Origin: Clostridia bacterium
Lineage (GTDB): Bacteria > Bacillota > DSM-521 > Neomoorellales > SLTJ01
Assembly: GCA_024653205.1 (NCBI GenBank)
Contig: JANLFO010000021.1
Span: 1-40,802 of the forward strand
Length of the DNA: 40,802 nt
Direction: 5' to 3'
This document shows positions 25,816 to 33,838 of this stretch, piece by piece. Under the pieces are notes generated by a model. The model was not told the DNA's origin and ran no database searches. It saw nothing but the letters and a program-made list of their open reading frames with translations. The stretch's first letter is position 1. Every line of letters begins with the position of its first letter. A program made the position numbers and the translations under genes.

Positions 25816-27393
25816 CTAACCCAGGATCCGATCGACCTCCGCCGCGTCCAGATCCATGACGTAGGCAATACCGCTAACCTCGGCCGCCTCCCGAGTGAGG
25901 GCCACCAGGTCGTCTCGACTCAGGTACTCCAGGGCGAACTTGCGGGCACCGCACATCAACTGCCGCAGTCCCTGAGCCACGCGCTCGAAGTAGGTATAAA
26001 CGCCGATGGCACCCACGGGCAACTCCTCAAAGGCATCTCTCACCATTTGCTTGACTTCCTGGGCCAGCACGAATACCTGTTCCAGGGTCTCACCATAAGC
26101 CTTGTATTCGTTGGAAACCTTGCCCTCCTTAAGGCGGGTCCCGATGGTCTTGCCCACCATGGCGGCGGCCAGCGGCGCGCGGGCCATGCCCACCGCCTTC
26201 ACATAGGGCGCGCCCAGAGCCAGCCCCTTGAAGACATGGTCTTCCAGCGTGAACCCGCCGGCAATGGCCACGGGCGGAATATACTGTCCCCTGGCAGCGA
26301 GGCGCTCCAAATAGCGGTACAGCAAGGACTCGATGTATACCGTGGGGATGCCCCATTCGTTCATCATGCGCCACGGGCTCATACCAGTTCCACCCCCGGC
26401 GCCGTCCACAGTCAAAAGATCTAACCGGGCCAGCGAGGCCAGCTTCACCGCCCGGGCCAGGTCGGCCGGCCGGTAGGCGCCGGTCTTAAGCATAACGTAC
26501 TTGGCCCCGGCCCGCCGCAGCTCCTCCACCCGGGCAAGGAAGGCCTCCTCGTCCACCATGCCGATGCGGGAGTGCCGCTCGAACTCCCGGAAGGCCCCGG
26601 CCCTGTAGGCCGCCTGGATCTGGGGGTCCTCCGGGTCGGGCAGGATAATGTAGCCCCGGCTCTTTAGTTCCAGCGCCCGCTCAAGGGTGCCCAGCTTGAC
26701 CTCACCGCCAATGTCCTTGGCACCCTGACCCCATTTAAGTTCTACAACTTCCACACCCAGCTTTTCAATGGCGTACTCCTGAACTCCCAAACGGCTGTCC
26801 TCTACGTTAGCCTGGACGGCTATAAAGCCATAGCCCCGGTACCACCGCCGGAAAGCCTCGACCCGCCGTGCCAAGTTCGGCGAATGTACCACCCGCCCGT
26901 TTCTTATCTCAGACTGAGGGTCCATGGCGCAAACGTTCTCGCCGATAGCCAATCCTACTCCCGAGAGCGCGGCGCCGGCCGCCAGATGATCCCAGTTGCG
27001 GGCAGCCACGTCGGTGGACCCCATGGCCGCTATCACTATCGGCAGCCTGAGACGAAGGTCTCCCTGGTTCCCCAAGCGGGTTTCCAGGTTCACCGCCGGA
27101 AAGACCGCCTTGTCGCTGTCCGCATCTATGCCATAGGCGCCGGTAGCACTACCCATGATATTGAAGTGGGAGAAGTCTACGGGGTAATCCTTTTGGGCGG
27201 CAGAGGTTATCTGCCCGAAGGGTTGAGGATAGATTACCTCTTTGCCCCGCACGGCTGACTTGCCGATCTCGCAGAAGCCCACGCACCCATCCAGGCAGGT
27301 GACGCACATGCCGCTAAACGGGCACCAGTCGCCTTTGGTCCTTCGGGAAGTACGGGTGGCCTCGCTAGCATTGATACCCGGGCTGTAGCTCAT
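25816..27393 (-). CDS. FMN-binding glutamate synthase-family protein, stand-alone
   Basis: A 525-residue protein with the glutamate synthase FMN barrel (LTVDGAGGGTGMSPWRMMNEWG, PPVAIAGGFTLEDHVFKGLALGA) and an N-terminal cysteine-rich segment, CPFSGMCVTCLDGCVGFC, that could bind an Fe-S cluster. It lacks the amidotransferase and GXGXG domains, which are also absent from the neighbouring genes. The GCRVCQKCYTGKC-type cluster of GltB2 is reduced to a single cysteine (LRQLMCGARKFALEYL). It lies between glnA2 and glnA3 on the same strand, which suggests a role in nitrogen metabolism. The reaction is unknown; ammonia-dependent glutamate synthesis or a different FMN reaction are possible. The ATG at 27,393 has AGGAGG 9 nt upstream. 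Confidence 0.85.
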   Translation of the reverse strand: MSYSPGINASEATRTSRRTKGDWCPFSGMCVTCLDGCVGFCEIGKSAVRGKEVIYPQPFGQITSAAQKDYPVDFSHFNIMGSATGAYGIDADSDKAVFPAVNLETRLGNQGDLRLRLPIVIAAMGSTDVAARNWDHLAAGAALSGVGLAIGENVCAMDPQSEIRNGRVVHSPNLARRVEAFRRWYRGYGFIAVQANVEDSRLGVQEYAIEKLGVEVVELKWGQGAKDIGGEVKLGTLERALELKSRGYIILPDPEDPQIQAAYRAGAFREFERHSRIGMVDEEAFLARVEELRRAGAKYVMLKTGAYRPADLARAVKLASLARLDLLTVDGAGGGTGMSPWRMMNEWGIPTVYIESLLYRYLERLAARGQYIPPVAIAGGFTLEDHVFKGLALGAPYVKAVGMARAPLAAAMVGKTIGTRLKEGKVSNEYKAYGETLEQVFVLAQEVKQMVRDAFEELPVGAIGVYTYFERVAQGLRQLMCGARKFALEYLSRDDLVALTREAAEVSGIAYVMDLDAAEVDRILG

Positions 27394-27552
27394 CTTATCA
27401 ACCTCCTGTCCCTTACTCTACTCTCCGGCTTTTCACCCTTCATAGCGCCCACCAACTTCGAAACGTCCTGGGCTTCCCTAAACCGGCACACCCTTTCTGC
27501 CGTTCCGTTCATTCGGTTCCTCTCTTACCCTGAAATTTTCTTACCGCCTCCC

Positions 27553-28887
27553 TCAGTAGGCCTTCAGATATTCTTGGAGTTCCCAAGGATGGACCTCGGC
27601 AATAAACCGCTCCCATTCTCCCGCCTTGGTCTGGTAGTACAGTTCGAAGAGAGTATCACCCAAAGTCTGCCGAACCAGATCATCCTCCTGCATGGCCGCC
27701 AGGGCCTGCTCCAGGGTACGGGGAAGGCAGACCGCGCCCGGTTGCCCAAGCCCGCCGCCTTCTGCAGGGTACAGTTTCTCCGATACCGGGGGCGGAGGCT
27801 CCACACCCTGGTGCATGCCCGCCAATCCCGCCCTCAGCAGCACCGCCAAGGCCAAATAGGGATTGCAGGTAGGGTCGGGATGGCGGACCTCTATCCTCAT
27901 ATCTATCCCCCGACGGGCAGGAAGACGGACGATGGTATTCCGACCTTCCTCCCCCCAAGCCACATAGGTAGGGGCGGTATCGCTCGGCACCAGACGCTTA
28001 TAAGAGTTCACCAAGGGATTGGTCAAGGCGGCCGCACCCCGAGCATGCCTCAGTATCCCGCCGACAAAACGGCGTCCTGCCGCACTCAGCCCCCACTCTC
28101 CATAAGGATCCCATAGATGGTTACGGTCCCCCTGCCAAACCTGCAACCCGAGGTTGAGGCCGGAACCGTTTGCTCCGGACAAAGGTTGGGGCATGAAAGA
28201 CGCGTGGAGCCCGTGCCGCTGGGCGATGGTGCGCACCACAAACTTGAACGTGACCAACTGGTCGGCGGCCTGCAAGGCCTCGGTCAGCCTCAAGGCGATT
28301 TCGTGTTGGCCGGGGCCCAATTCGTGGTGCGAAGAAGCAGTGCCAATGCCCATCTCCTGAAGGGTAAGCACCATATCCCGCCGGGCATTCTCGCCAAGGT
28401 CCACCGGAGTAAGATCGCAAAAGCTCGCAAGGTCATGGGTTACCGTTGTAGGGTGACCCCGGTCATCCAGTTGAAAGAGAAAGAACTCGGCCTCGGCGGC
28501 CACTAGAAACCTTATCCCCTGACCGCACGCTTCTTCCAGCACCCGCCGGAGGACCCAACGGGAGCACAACGGGAAGGGTTGGCCCTCGGGCGTGTGCAGA
28601 TCACACAAGAGGCGGGCCACCGCCCCATCGCGCGGCCGCCAAGGGAAGACCACAAACGTAGTGGGATCGGGCCGAAGCACCATGTCGGACTGAAGGTGAG
28701 AGGCTATCCCCCCCACTGCCGAGGCATCGAATAGCATGCCTTCCTCCAACACCCGTGGCAGGTCCTCGACGGTGATGGCTACGTTCTTTAAGGCGCCGAA
28801 GATATCGGTAAACTGCAGCCGCACGAACTTCACGTTATTCTCTTGTACCCTTTCGAGAACCTCCAATTGCGTCTGCTTACTACCCAT
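27553..28887 (-). CDS. Glutamine synthetase-like protein with altered active site
   Basis: A 444-residue full-length relative of the neighbouring glnA2 product. It keeps AEAEFFLF, SHHELGPGQHEIA and RIEVRHPDPTCNPYLA, which bind metal and nucleotide in GS. Compared with glnA2, FDGSSIEGF reads FDASAVGGI, GSGMHLN reads GSGLNLG (loss of the substrate-binding His269 equivalent) and PGFEAP-type flap reads PSDTAP (loss of the catalytic Glu327 equivalent). The frame is intact, so it looks selected rather than decayed. It is unlikely to be a normal GS; a regulatory or sensor role, or another substrate, fits better. The ATG at 28,887 has TGGAGG 8 nt upstream. Its promoter and hexaloop leader resemble those of the ANTAR1 gene. 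Confidence 0.88.
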   Translation of the reverse strand: MGSKQTQLEVLERVQENNVKFVRLQFTDIFGALKNVAITVEDLPRVLEEGMLFDASAVGGIASHLQSDMVLRPDPTTFVVFPWRPRDGAVARLLCDLHTPEGQPFPLCSRWVLRRVLEEACGQGIRFLVAAEAEFFLFQLDDRGHPTTVTHDLASFCDLTPVDLGENARRDMVLTLQEMGIGTASSHHELGPGQHEIALRLTEALQAADQLVTFKFVVRTIAQRHGLHASFMPQPLSGANGSGLNLGLQVWQGDRNHLWDPYGEWGLSAAGRRFVGGILRHARGAAALTNPLVNSYKRLVPSDTAPTYVAWGEEGRNTIVRLPARRGIDMRIEVRHPDPTCNPYLALAVLLRAGLAGMHQGVEPPPPVSEKLYPAEGGGLGQPGAVCLPRTLEQALAAMQEDDLVRQTLGDTLFELYYQTKAGEWERFIAEVHPWELQEYLKAY

Positions 28888-28912
28888 GACCGCAGCCTCC
28901 ATTTGGGGAAAG

Positions 28913-29057
28913 AAAAAAGCTGCCCTTGGGCAGCTCAAGTCTGCCGGCGAGGACGCCCTTGCCCTCCCTGCACCCGCTATCCCGTTTTCCCGGGGACCAA
29001 TTCTACCGGTACCTTAGGAAAAAGTAAAGAGGGGGCAATAATGTATACAGTATATTT
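28913..29057 (-). promoter_or_regulatory. glnA3 promoter, upstream palindrome and hexaloop leader
   Basis: Minus sense: palindrome TATACTGTATA (29,054-29,044, centre 29,049), -35 TTTACT (29,028-29,023), 17 nt, -10 TAGAAT (29,005-29,000). Hairpin GAGGGC-AAGGGC-GUCCUC (28,966-28,949) has a six-base loop with A1 and G4. The terminator GCUGCC-CAAG-GGCAGC with UUUUUU (28,935-28,913) follows, and an upstream GGCAG can pair with its CUGCC arm. A CCCG-GGAAAA-CGGG hairpin stands where the first hexaloop would be. Confidence 0.75.
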
Positions 29058-29083
29058 CTCGGCAGCAGGGCTGAACACGGACC

Positions 29084-29662
29084 TCAAGTTCCAAGATGCC
29101 CTTCCAGTACCGCCCTGGCCACCCTCCGCAGTGGTAGCCCGCGATTCATACTTGCCCGTCGCAAGAAGGCGTAGGCTTCTGCCTCACTCCAGCCTCGCGT
29201 TTGCATGAGCAAACCCTTTGCCCGTTCCACCAAACGCCGGGTTTCTAGTTCTTCTCTTAGTTTGCGGTTCTGGAGCGCCACCTCTCGGTAGCGCCTAAAA
29301 GTAGAAATAGCAATCTCTAGAGCGGGAATCAGCACTTGTTCGGTCAGCGGTTTGGGCAAAAGAGCCTGCACTCCCGCCTCCCGAGCCTCTTCCAACACAA
29401 ACCAGTTGAGCTCTTCGGCAGTAAGGACTACCGCGCATACCATTTGCTCCTCCACTACCCGGGCTACCTCCAGGCCGCTCCGCAAGGGCAGTTGCCAGCT
29501 GATTACCGCTGCCTCCGGCTCCCGTTGAAAGATGAGCTGGGCGGCACTGCGTCCGTCTCCAACGCTCCCTACAACCAAGTACCCGTAACGCTGCACTGCC
29601 TCTCTGATCTCTCGTCGGGTAGCTTCATCTGGGTCGGCCAAGATGAGCCGCGCGCCGTGCAT
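29084..29662 (-). CDS. ANTAR-domain regulator with pseudo-receiver
   Basis: Second predicted RNA-binding antiterminator. The 192-residue chain has a receiver-like domain (LILADPDEATRREI at the start, LLPKPLTEQ with the conserved Lys), a helical linker and an ANTAR domain (VERAKGLLMQTRGWSEAEAYAFLRRASMNRGLPLRRVARAV). The residue at the phospho-Asp position is Ser (AAVISWQLP where DxxLP is expected), so it cannot be phosphorylated in the usual way. It starts about 27 nt after mgtE and precedes the glnA3 control region, so it is probably co-transcribed with mgtE. Neither the ATG at 29,662 nor the one at 29,677 has a strong ribosome site. Targets are probably the hexaloop leaders in this window. 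Confidence 0.88.
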   Translation of the reverse strand: MHGARLILADPDEATRREIREAVQRYGYLVVGSVGDGRSAAQLIFQREPEAAVISWQLPLRSGLEVARVVEEQMVCAVVLTAEELNWFVLEEAREAGVQALLPKPLTEQVLIPALEIAISTFRRYREVALQNRKLREELETRRLVERAKGLLMQTRGWSEAEAYAFLRRASMNRGLPLRRVARAVLEGHLGT

Positions 29663-29689
29663 GCGTGACCACCACATCCACCGCCCGGC

Positions 29690-31030
29690 CTAGGAGCCGA
29701 AAAGGTGCCGGGCAACGTTAAAGTAGAGCAGGAGCCCCACGGCGTCGCCGATGGTCGAGATAAGAGGAGCCGACGCTACTGCGGGATCGAGCCGCAGTAA
29801 CCGGAAGAGGAAGGGCAAGGACATGGCCACCAGCCCGGCGCTGCTCACCGCCCCCGCCAGCGTCAGCCCCACGGTCAGGGCGACGCGCAGGTCCCGGGCC
29901 ATGGCCACGGCTATCCCGAAGGCGACGATTCCCAGCATGATTCCCAGAGAAATCAGGGTAACTATCTCTCCGGCCACCTGCCGGCGGGCCTTCCGGTCCA
30001 GCTCTCCGGTAGCCATGGAACGCACGATCAGGGTGGTAGTCTGGGAGCCCACGTTACCCGTGGTGGCCATGATCATGGGGATGAAGAGCGACAGCACCAG
30101 CACGGTTTCCAGCGCGTGCTCGTAAAGCCCGATAATATTACCGGACACCACCTCGGCCACCAGCAGCACCACCAGCCACGGGAGCCGACGCAGCAGCCGG
30201 GAGAAAACCCCCAGGTCGAAGTAGCTCTCCCACCCCCGCTCCGTTACCTTGGCCACGGCCATGATGCGCTGAAAGTCCTCGGATACCTCTTCCTCCAGCA
30301 CGTCCACCGCATCGTCTACGGTAACGATACCCACCAGACGCCCCTCGCGGTCCAGAACCGGCACCGCCAGCAGGTCGTACTCCTGGATTTGCCGGGCCGC
30401 TACCTCCTGGTCTTCCTCGGTGTGCACGGCCACCACCCGGCGGTCCATAATCTCTTCCACCGTCCGGTCGGGGTCGCTCAACACCAGGTCACGAAGGCTC
30501 ACTATGCCCTCCAGTCGCCTCTCGCTGTCGGTGACGTAGCAGGTATAGATGGTTTCCTTCTGGAGCCCCACCTGGCGTATCTTCTCCAGGGCCTGCCCTA
30601 CCTGCATATCTTTGTGCAGGCTCACGTAGTCCGGGGTCATTATGCGGCCGGCGGTCCGAGGCGGATATCCCAGAAGCAGGGCGGAAATCTCCCGCTCTTC
30701 GGGTGTCAGTTGCTCCAGAATGCGCTTGGTAACCTTGGCCGGCATCTCGTCCAGCAGGCGGGTACGGTCGTCCGGGCTCATCTCTTCCAATATGTGAATC
30801 ATTTCGCCGCTGTGCAGGTTCGCCAGTAAATCCTGCTGCTGCTCGCTGTTCAGGTTCTCGAACACGGCGATGGCCTGATCTTTCTGCAGGCACCGGAAGG
30901 CGAACGCCCGCTCCGCCGGCTCCAGCTCTTCCAGGATGGCGCTCAGGTCGGTAGGCAGCAGCTGCGCCGCCAGATTCCTTATCCCCTCTACGTCCCTTCC
31001 GGCAACCAGTTCGCGCAACTGTTCGAGCAC
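29690..31030 (-). CDS. mgtE: Magnesium transporter MgtE
   Basis: Membrane Mg2+ channel gated by cytoplasmic Mg2+. The 446-residue chain has the acidic N-domain of superhelical repeats (about 1-125, with LLDEMPAKVTKRILEQL), two CBS domains (TAGRIMTPDYVSL and EEIMDRRVVAVHTEED onward), a plug helix and five transmembrane helices with the pore motif PMIMATTGNVGSQTTTL. The GTG at 31,030 has GGAGG 8 nt upstream; upstream in-frame codons lack support. No M-box riboswitch was recognised upstream. It is followed closely by the second ANTAR gene, an unexpected partner for a magnesium channel. Confidence 0.94.
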   Translation of the reverse strand: MLEQLRELVAGRDVEGIRNLAAQLLPTDLSAILEELEPAERAFAFRCLQKDQAIAVFENLNSEQQQDLLANLHSGEMIHILEEMSPDDRTRLLDEMPAKVTKRILEQLTPEEREISALLLGYPPRTAGRIMTPDYVSLHKDMQVGQALEKIRQVGLQKETIYTCYVTDSERRLEGIVSLRDLVLSDPDRTVEEIMDRRVVAVHTEEDQEVAARQIQEYDLLAVPVLDREGRLVGIVTVDDAVDVLEEEVSEDFQRIMAVAKVTERGWESYFDLGVFSRLLRRLPWLVVLLVAEVVSGNIIGLYEHALETVLVLSLFIPMIMATTGNVGSQTTTLIVRSMATGELDRKARRQVAGEIVTLISLGIMLGIVAFGIAVAMARDLRVALTVGLTLAGAVSSAGLVAMSLPFLFRLLRLDPAVASAPLISTIGDAVGLLLYFNVARHLFGS

Positions 31031-31224
31031 GTTCTTCACCTCCCCCCGTTCTCTATTGGTGCCCGTTTTCGCCAATATAACACCAGGGAATTCCTCGTGT
31101 CAACGCAAAGGCTGGGCCGGTAGCCCTATCCGGTGCCGGCGGCTCCGACCTTTCCCGGCCCGCGCGGTCTCCCCGACTCGGAAAAACATGGGATGGGAAT
31201 TGCCCGGCGCGGTTCCGGCCTGCT

Positions 31225-31275
31225 CGGGGAAATCAGCACTGTCAGCCGAATTCGGGGATAACCCAGAGGGGTGGG
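31225..31275 (+). repeat. Tail fragment of the dispersed repeat in the mgtE-csd gap
   Basis: GGGGAAATCAGCACTG and AATTCGGGGATAACCCAG resemble the tails of the repeat copies. The matching head could not be placed with confidence. The rest of 31,031-31,343 is GC-rich and shows no gene. Confidence 0.4.
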
Positions 31276-31343
31276 CGGGTGGAGAGGGCAGGCAAAGCGA
31301 GCCTCGGGGAACCGGGCGAGAAGAAAAGGCACGATGCCGCCGC

Positions 31344-32492
31344 TCAGTTCGCTGCCCTCAAGGCTCTCAAGGCCCTTACCAGAGCTTTCACGTCGCCTTC
31401 CCGGTTAAAATAGCCCAAACCCACGCGCACCGTACCCTGCTCCAACGTGCCTATGGTGCGGTGCGCCTGAGGGGCGCAGTGCAATCCCGCCCGCACCTGA
31501 ATGTCGTAGACCCGGTCCAAAAGGAGGGCTACCCGGTCGGCTTCCAGACCCTCCAGGTTGAAGGAGACTATCCCTACCTGGCGTTCGGCCTCGCCCGGCC
31601 CGTAGAGCACGAGGCCCGGTATGCTCGCGAGTTCCTGCAGGGCGTAGGCAGTGAGCTCTTTCTCCCGCTTCCTTACCCTATCCACACCCTCGGCCACTAG
31701 GGTCTCCACCCCCGCCTTCAGACCCGCCAGTCCCGGCACGTTCATGGTGCCGGCCTCGTAGCGTTCCGGCAGCGTGGACGGCTGTTCCTCCAGCAGGGAC
31801 TGGCCCCCGGTACCCCCTTCCTTGAGGGGAACCAATTCCACGCCTTCCCGCACGTAGAGCCCGCCCGTGCCCATGGGACCCAAGAGCCCCTTATGGCCCG
31901 TAAAGGCCAGGAGGTCGATGTTCATGGCCTCCACGTCAATGGGGTAGACCCCGGCGGTCTGGGCGGCGTCCACCAGGAACACGATACCCCTCGGCCGGGT
32001 AAGCCGGCCCGCCTCGGCTACCGGAAGGAGGGTGCCCACCACGTTGGAGGCATGGGTGAGCACCACCAGGCGAGTCCTGGGCCCCAGTGCTTTCTCCAGA
32101 GCTTCCAGGGGCAGGGTTCCGTCCTTTTGACAGGGCACGGCGGTAACCACTATGCCCCGTGTTCTCTCCAGAACCTTTAACGGTCGCCAGACCGCGTTAT
32201 GCTCCACGGAAGAGGTGACCACCTCGTCACCCGGGCGCAGGAATCCCTTTAGGGCCAGGTTAAGCGCTTCCGTAGCGTTGGCCGTAAACACCAGACGTGT
32301 GGGGTCGGCGATGTTGAACAGCCGGCACAGGGCCAAGCGGGCCTCAAAAACCAGGCGCTCCGCCTCCAGAGCCCGGCGGTAAGTACTTCGGCCGGCGCTG
32401 GCCCCCACCCTACGCATGGCGTCTAATACCGCCCGGTAAACCGCTTCGGGTTTGGGAAAGGACGTGGCGGCATTGTCCAAATAGATACCCAT
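31344..32492 (-). CDS. Cysteine desulfurase family protein (NifS/SufS-like)
   Basis: PLP enzyme that takes sulfur from cysteine for Fe-S cluster or other sulfur chemistry. The 382-residue chain starts YLDNAATSFPKPEAV. It has the PLP lysine in LLAFTGHKGLLGPMGTGGLYV (about 195-215) and the catalytic cysteine in RAGLHCAPQAHRTIGT, and lacks the long active-site loop of NifS/IscS. It fits the cysteine desulfurase subfamily common in Clostridia. The ATG at 32,492 is supported by the family N terminus, although the ribosome site is weak. It could serve nitrogenase cluster supply, but it is 26 kb from nif and no nifU is seen. An inverted repeat covers its likely promoter. Confidence 0.9.
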   Translation of the reverse strand: MGIYLDNAATSFPKPEAVYRAVLDAMRRVGASAGRSTYRRALEAERLVFEARLALCRLFNIADPTRLVFTANATEALNLALKGFLRPGDEVVTSSVEHNAVWRPLKVLERTRGIVVTAVPCQKDGTLPLEALEKALGPRTRLVVLTHASNVVGTLLPVAEAGRLTRPRGIVFLVDAAQTAGVYPIDVEAMNIDLLAFTGHKGLLGPMGTGGLYVREGVELVPLKEGGTGGQSLLEEQPSTLPERYEAGTMNVPGLAGLKAGVETLVAEGVDRVRKREKELTAYALQELASIPGLVLYGPGEAERQVGIVSFNLEGLEADRVALLLDRVYDIQVRAGLHCAPQAHRTIGTLEQGTVRVGLGYFNREGDVKALVRALRALRAAN

Positions 32493-32502
32493 AACCGAAC
32501 CA

Positions 32503-32529
32503 CCCGAGGTCTATATTATTCTCCTCGGG
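32503..32529 (-). promoter_or_regulatory. Palindromic site in the csd promoter region
   Basis: A perfect 7-bp inverted repeat CCCGAGG...CCTCGGG with a 13-nt A/T-rich spacer that contains TAATAT, a possible -10, lies 11-37 nt upstream of the csd ATG. It may be a repressor operator or a 5'-UTR hairpin. The regulator is not known. Confidence 0.45.
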
Positions 32530-32559
32530 TAATAAGTAAATCAGGAGGACGAACATGTA

Positions 32560-32590
32560 AGAAAAAGTGCCGGGCGGGAAAGAACCGGCG
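32560..32590 (-). terminator. Intrinsic terminator after tatC
   Basis: In the minus sense GCCGG...CCGGC is followed by ACUUUUUCUU, about 40 nt downstream of the tatC stop. Confidence 0.7.
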
Positions 32591-32630
32591 GGAGCAGTAG
32601 ACGACCGCGGATTATCGCACGGCGGTCGGG

Positions 32631-33356
32631 CTAGATCTGGCGGGCTTCCGAGGCCTTTCGCTGGCGGACCGCAAGGCGCGCCACCCAGACGCTGACCTCG
32701 TACAGTATCAACAAGGGCCCGGCCATACAGAGCTGGGAGATCACGTCCGGACCGGGGGTCAGGGCCGCGGCCAATATGAAGACGATCACTATCGCGTAGC
32801 GGCGGTTCCTGACCAGCCAGTCCTCTCCCAATATCCCCCAGAGGCTGAGAAGGTACATGACCAAAGGCAGCTCAAAAGAAAGCCCGAAAGGGAGCAGGAA
32901 ACTGACCAGGAACGAGATGTAATGACCGATGGAAAACATCGGGGTTAGGCCCGGCCCGGCAATGGTTATGAGGAAGCGGACTACAAACCGGAACACGGCA
33001 AAGTAGGCGAAAAGCACGCCGGCAAGGAAGAGCAGCACCGAAAAAAAAACGACGGCGCCGATCGTGCGCCGCTCTTCGGGTTTGAGCGCGGGGACGATGA
33101 ATCCCCATACCTGCCACAGGATGACCGGCAAGGCGAGGACGAACCCGGCGGCCAGGCAAAGCTTTATTTGCGTGAGGAAGGCTTCCCCCACCCCTATATA
33201 GACCAGCGGGACGTGATACTTTTCCAAGGGAGAGGTCACCCAGGCCATGAGTTCCTGCCGGAAGAATCCGTAGACAATACCGGTGGTGACCCCCAGGGTG
33301 ATCCCGGACACCACCAGGACGCGCCGCAGTTCTTCCAGATGCTCCATCAGGGTCAT
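32631..33356 (-). CDS. tatC: Sec-independent protein translocase TatC
   Basis: Core membrane receptor of the twin-arginine export pathway. The 241-residue chain has the N-terminal MTLMEHLEELRRVLV motif with the conserved Glu that contacts the twin-arginine signal, six predicted transmembrane helices, and FGLSFELPLVMYLLS with the conserved Phe-Glu in the fifth segment. The ATG at 33,356 has GGAG 7 nt upstream; a GTG at 33,383 is in frame. No tatA or tatB is adjacent in the window. An intrinsic terminator follows it. Confidence 0.95.
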   Translation of the reverse strand: MTLMEHLEELRRVLVVSGITLGVTTGIVYGFFRQELMAWVTSPLEKYHVPLVYIGVGEAFLTQIKLCLAAGFVLALPVILWQVWGFIVPALKPEERRTIGAVVFFSVLLFLAGVLFAYFAVFRFVVRFLITIAGPGLTPMFSIGHYISFLVSFLLPFGLSFELPLVMYLLSLWGILGEDWLVRNRRYAIVIVFILAAALTPGPDVISQLCMAGPLLILYEVSVWVARLAVRQRKASEARQI

Positions 33357-33429
33357 TTCACTTCTCCGGCTCAATTGCGGCACCCCCGCCCGGAACCCCT
33401 GCCCCTTCTCCTCTTCTTACCCGAGGCCA

Positions 33430-33681
33430 CTAGGCCCTGGCCAGGAGAAGCCGGCGCTTGCGCAGAGCGTACTCGCGCACCGCCTTCTCGGCCAGGAGTA
33501 CGTCCCGGTGCTTCTCGGTATAGGCCCAGCACTCGCCGCGTTCCCAAATGCTCACCGGATCGGTAAGGGCCAGGCAGGAGGTTTTGCGCCGCCGCGCGCA
33601 GAACTCGCAGTACACGTGCAGCCGCCCCTCGCGTACGGCCTGGGCAAAGTGTTCCGGCAGATAGCTGTACGGGTCGTACAT
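33430..33681 (-). CDS. Small conserved-looking protein, function unknown
   Basis: An 83-residue soluble protein with four cysteines, including CEFCARRRKTSC in the first half and a later GECWAYTEKH, which together could bind a metal. It is rich in Arg and aromatic residues and its second half is helical (LLAEKAVREYALRKRRLLLARA). The ATG at 33,681 has GAGGGGGAA just upstream. It lies 73 nt upstream of tatC on the same strand. I do not recognise the family. Confidence 0.65.
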   Translation of the reverse strand: MYDPYSYLPEHFAQAVREGRLHVYCEFCARRRKTSCLALTDPVSIWERGECWAYTEKHRDVLLAEKAVREYALRKRRLLLARA

Positions 33682-33838
33682 GGCTTCCCCCTCGGGGCTA
33701 TTTTACCACGGTCCCCGTTCCAAGCCAAGGCTACCCGCTTCGAGGGCCCCTGCCGAGGATGGCACGGGGCGCCGGGGCGGCTTCGGCCCGGGCGCGGGAT
33801 TATCGGGCCGCGGCGGTCCGGCCACCCCCCATCCCCCT

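Noticed and set aside
26329-26345. Extra copy of the TATACNGTATA site
   Set aside because: It lies inside a coding region, matches only half the palindrome and has no promoter beside it.
31031-31343. M-box riboswitch upstream of mgtE
   Set aside because: No recognisable M-box core or terminator was found. The region is GC-rich with a repeat-like tail only.
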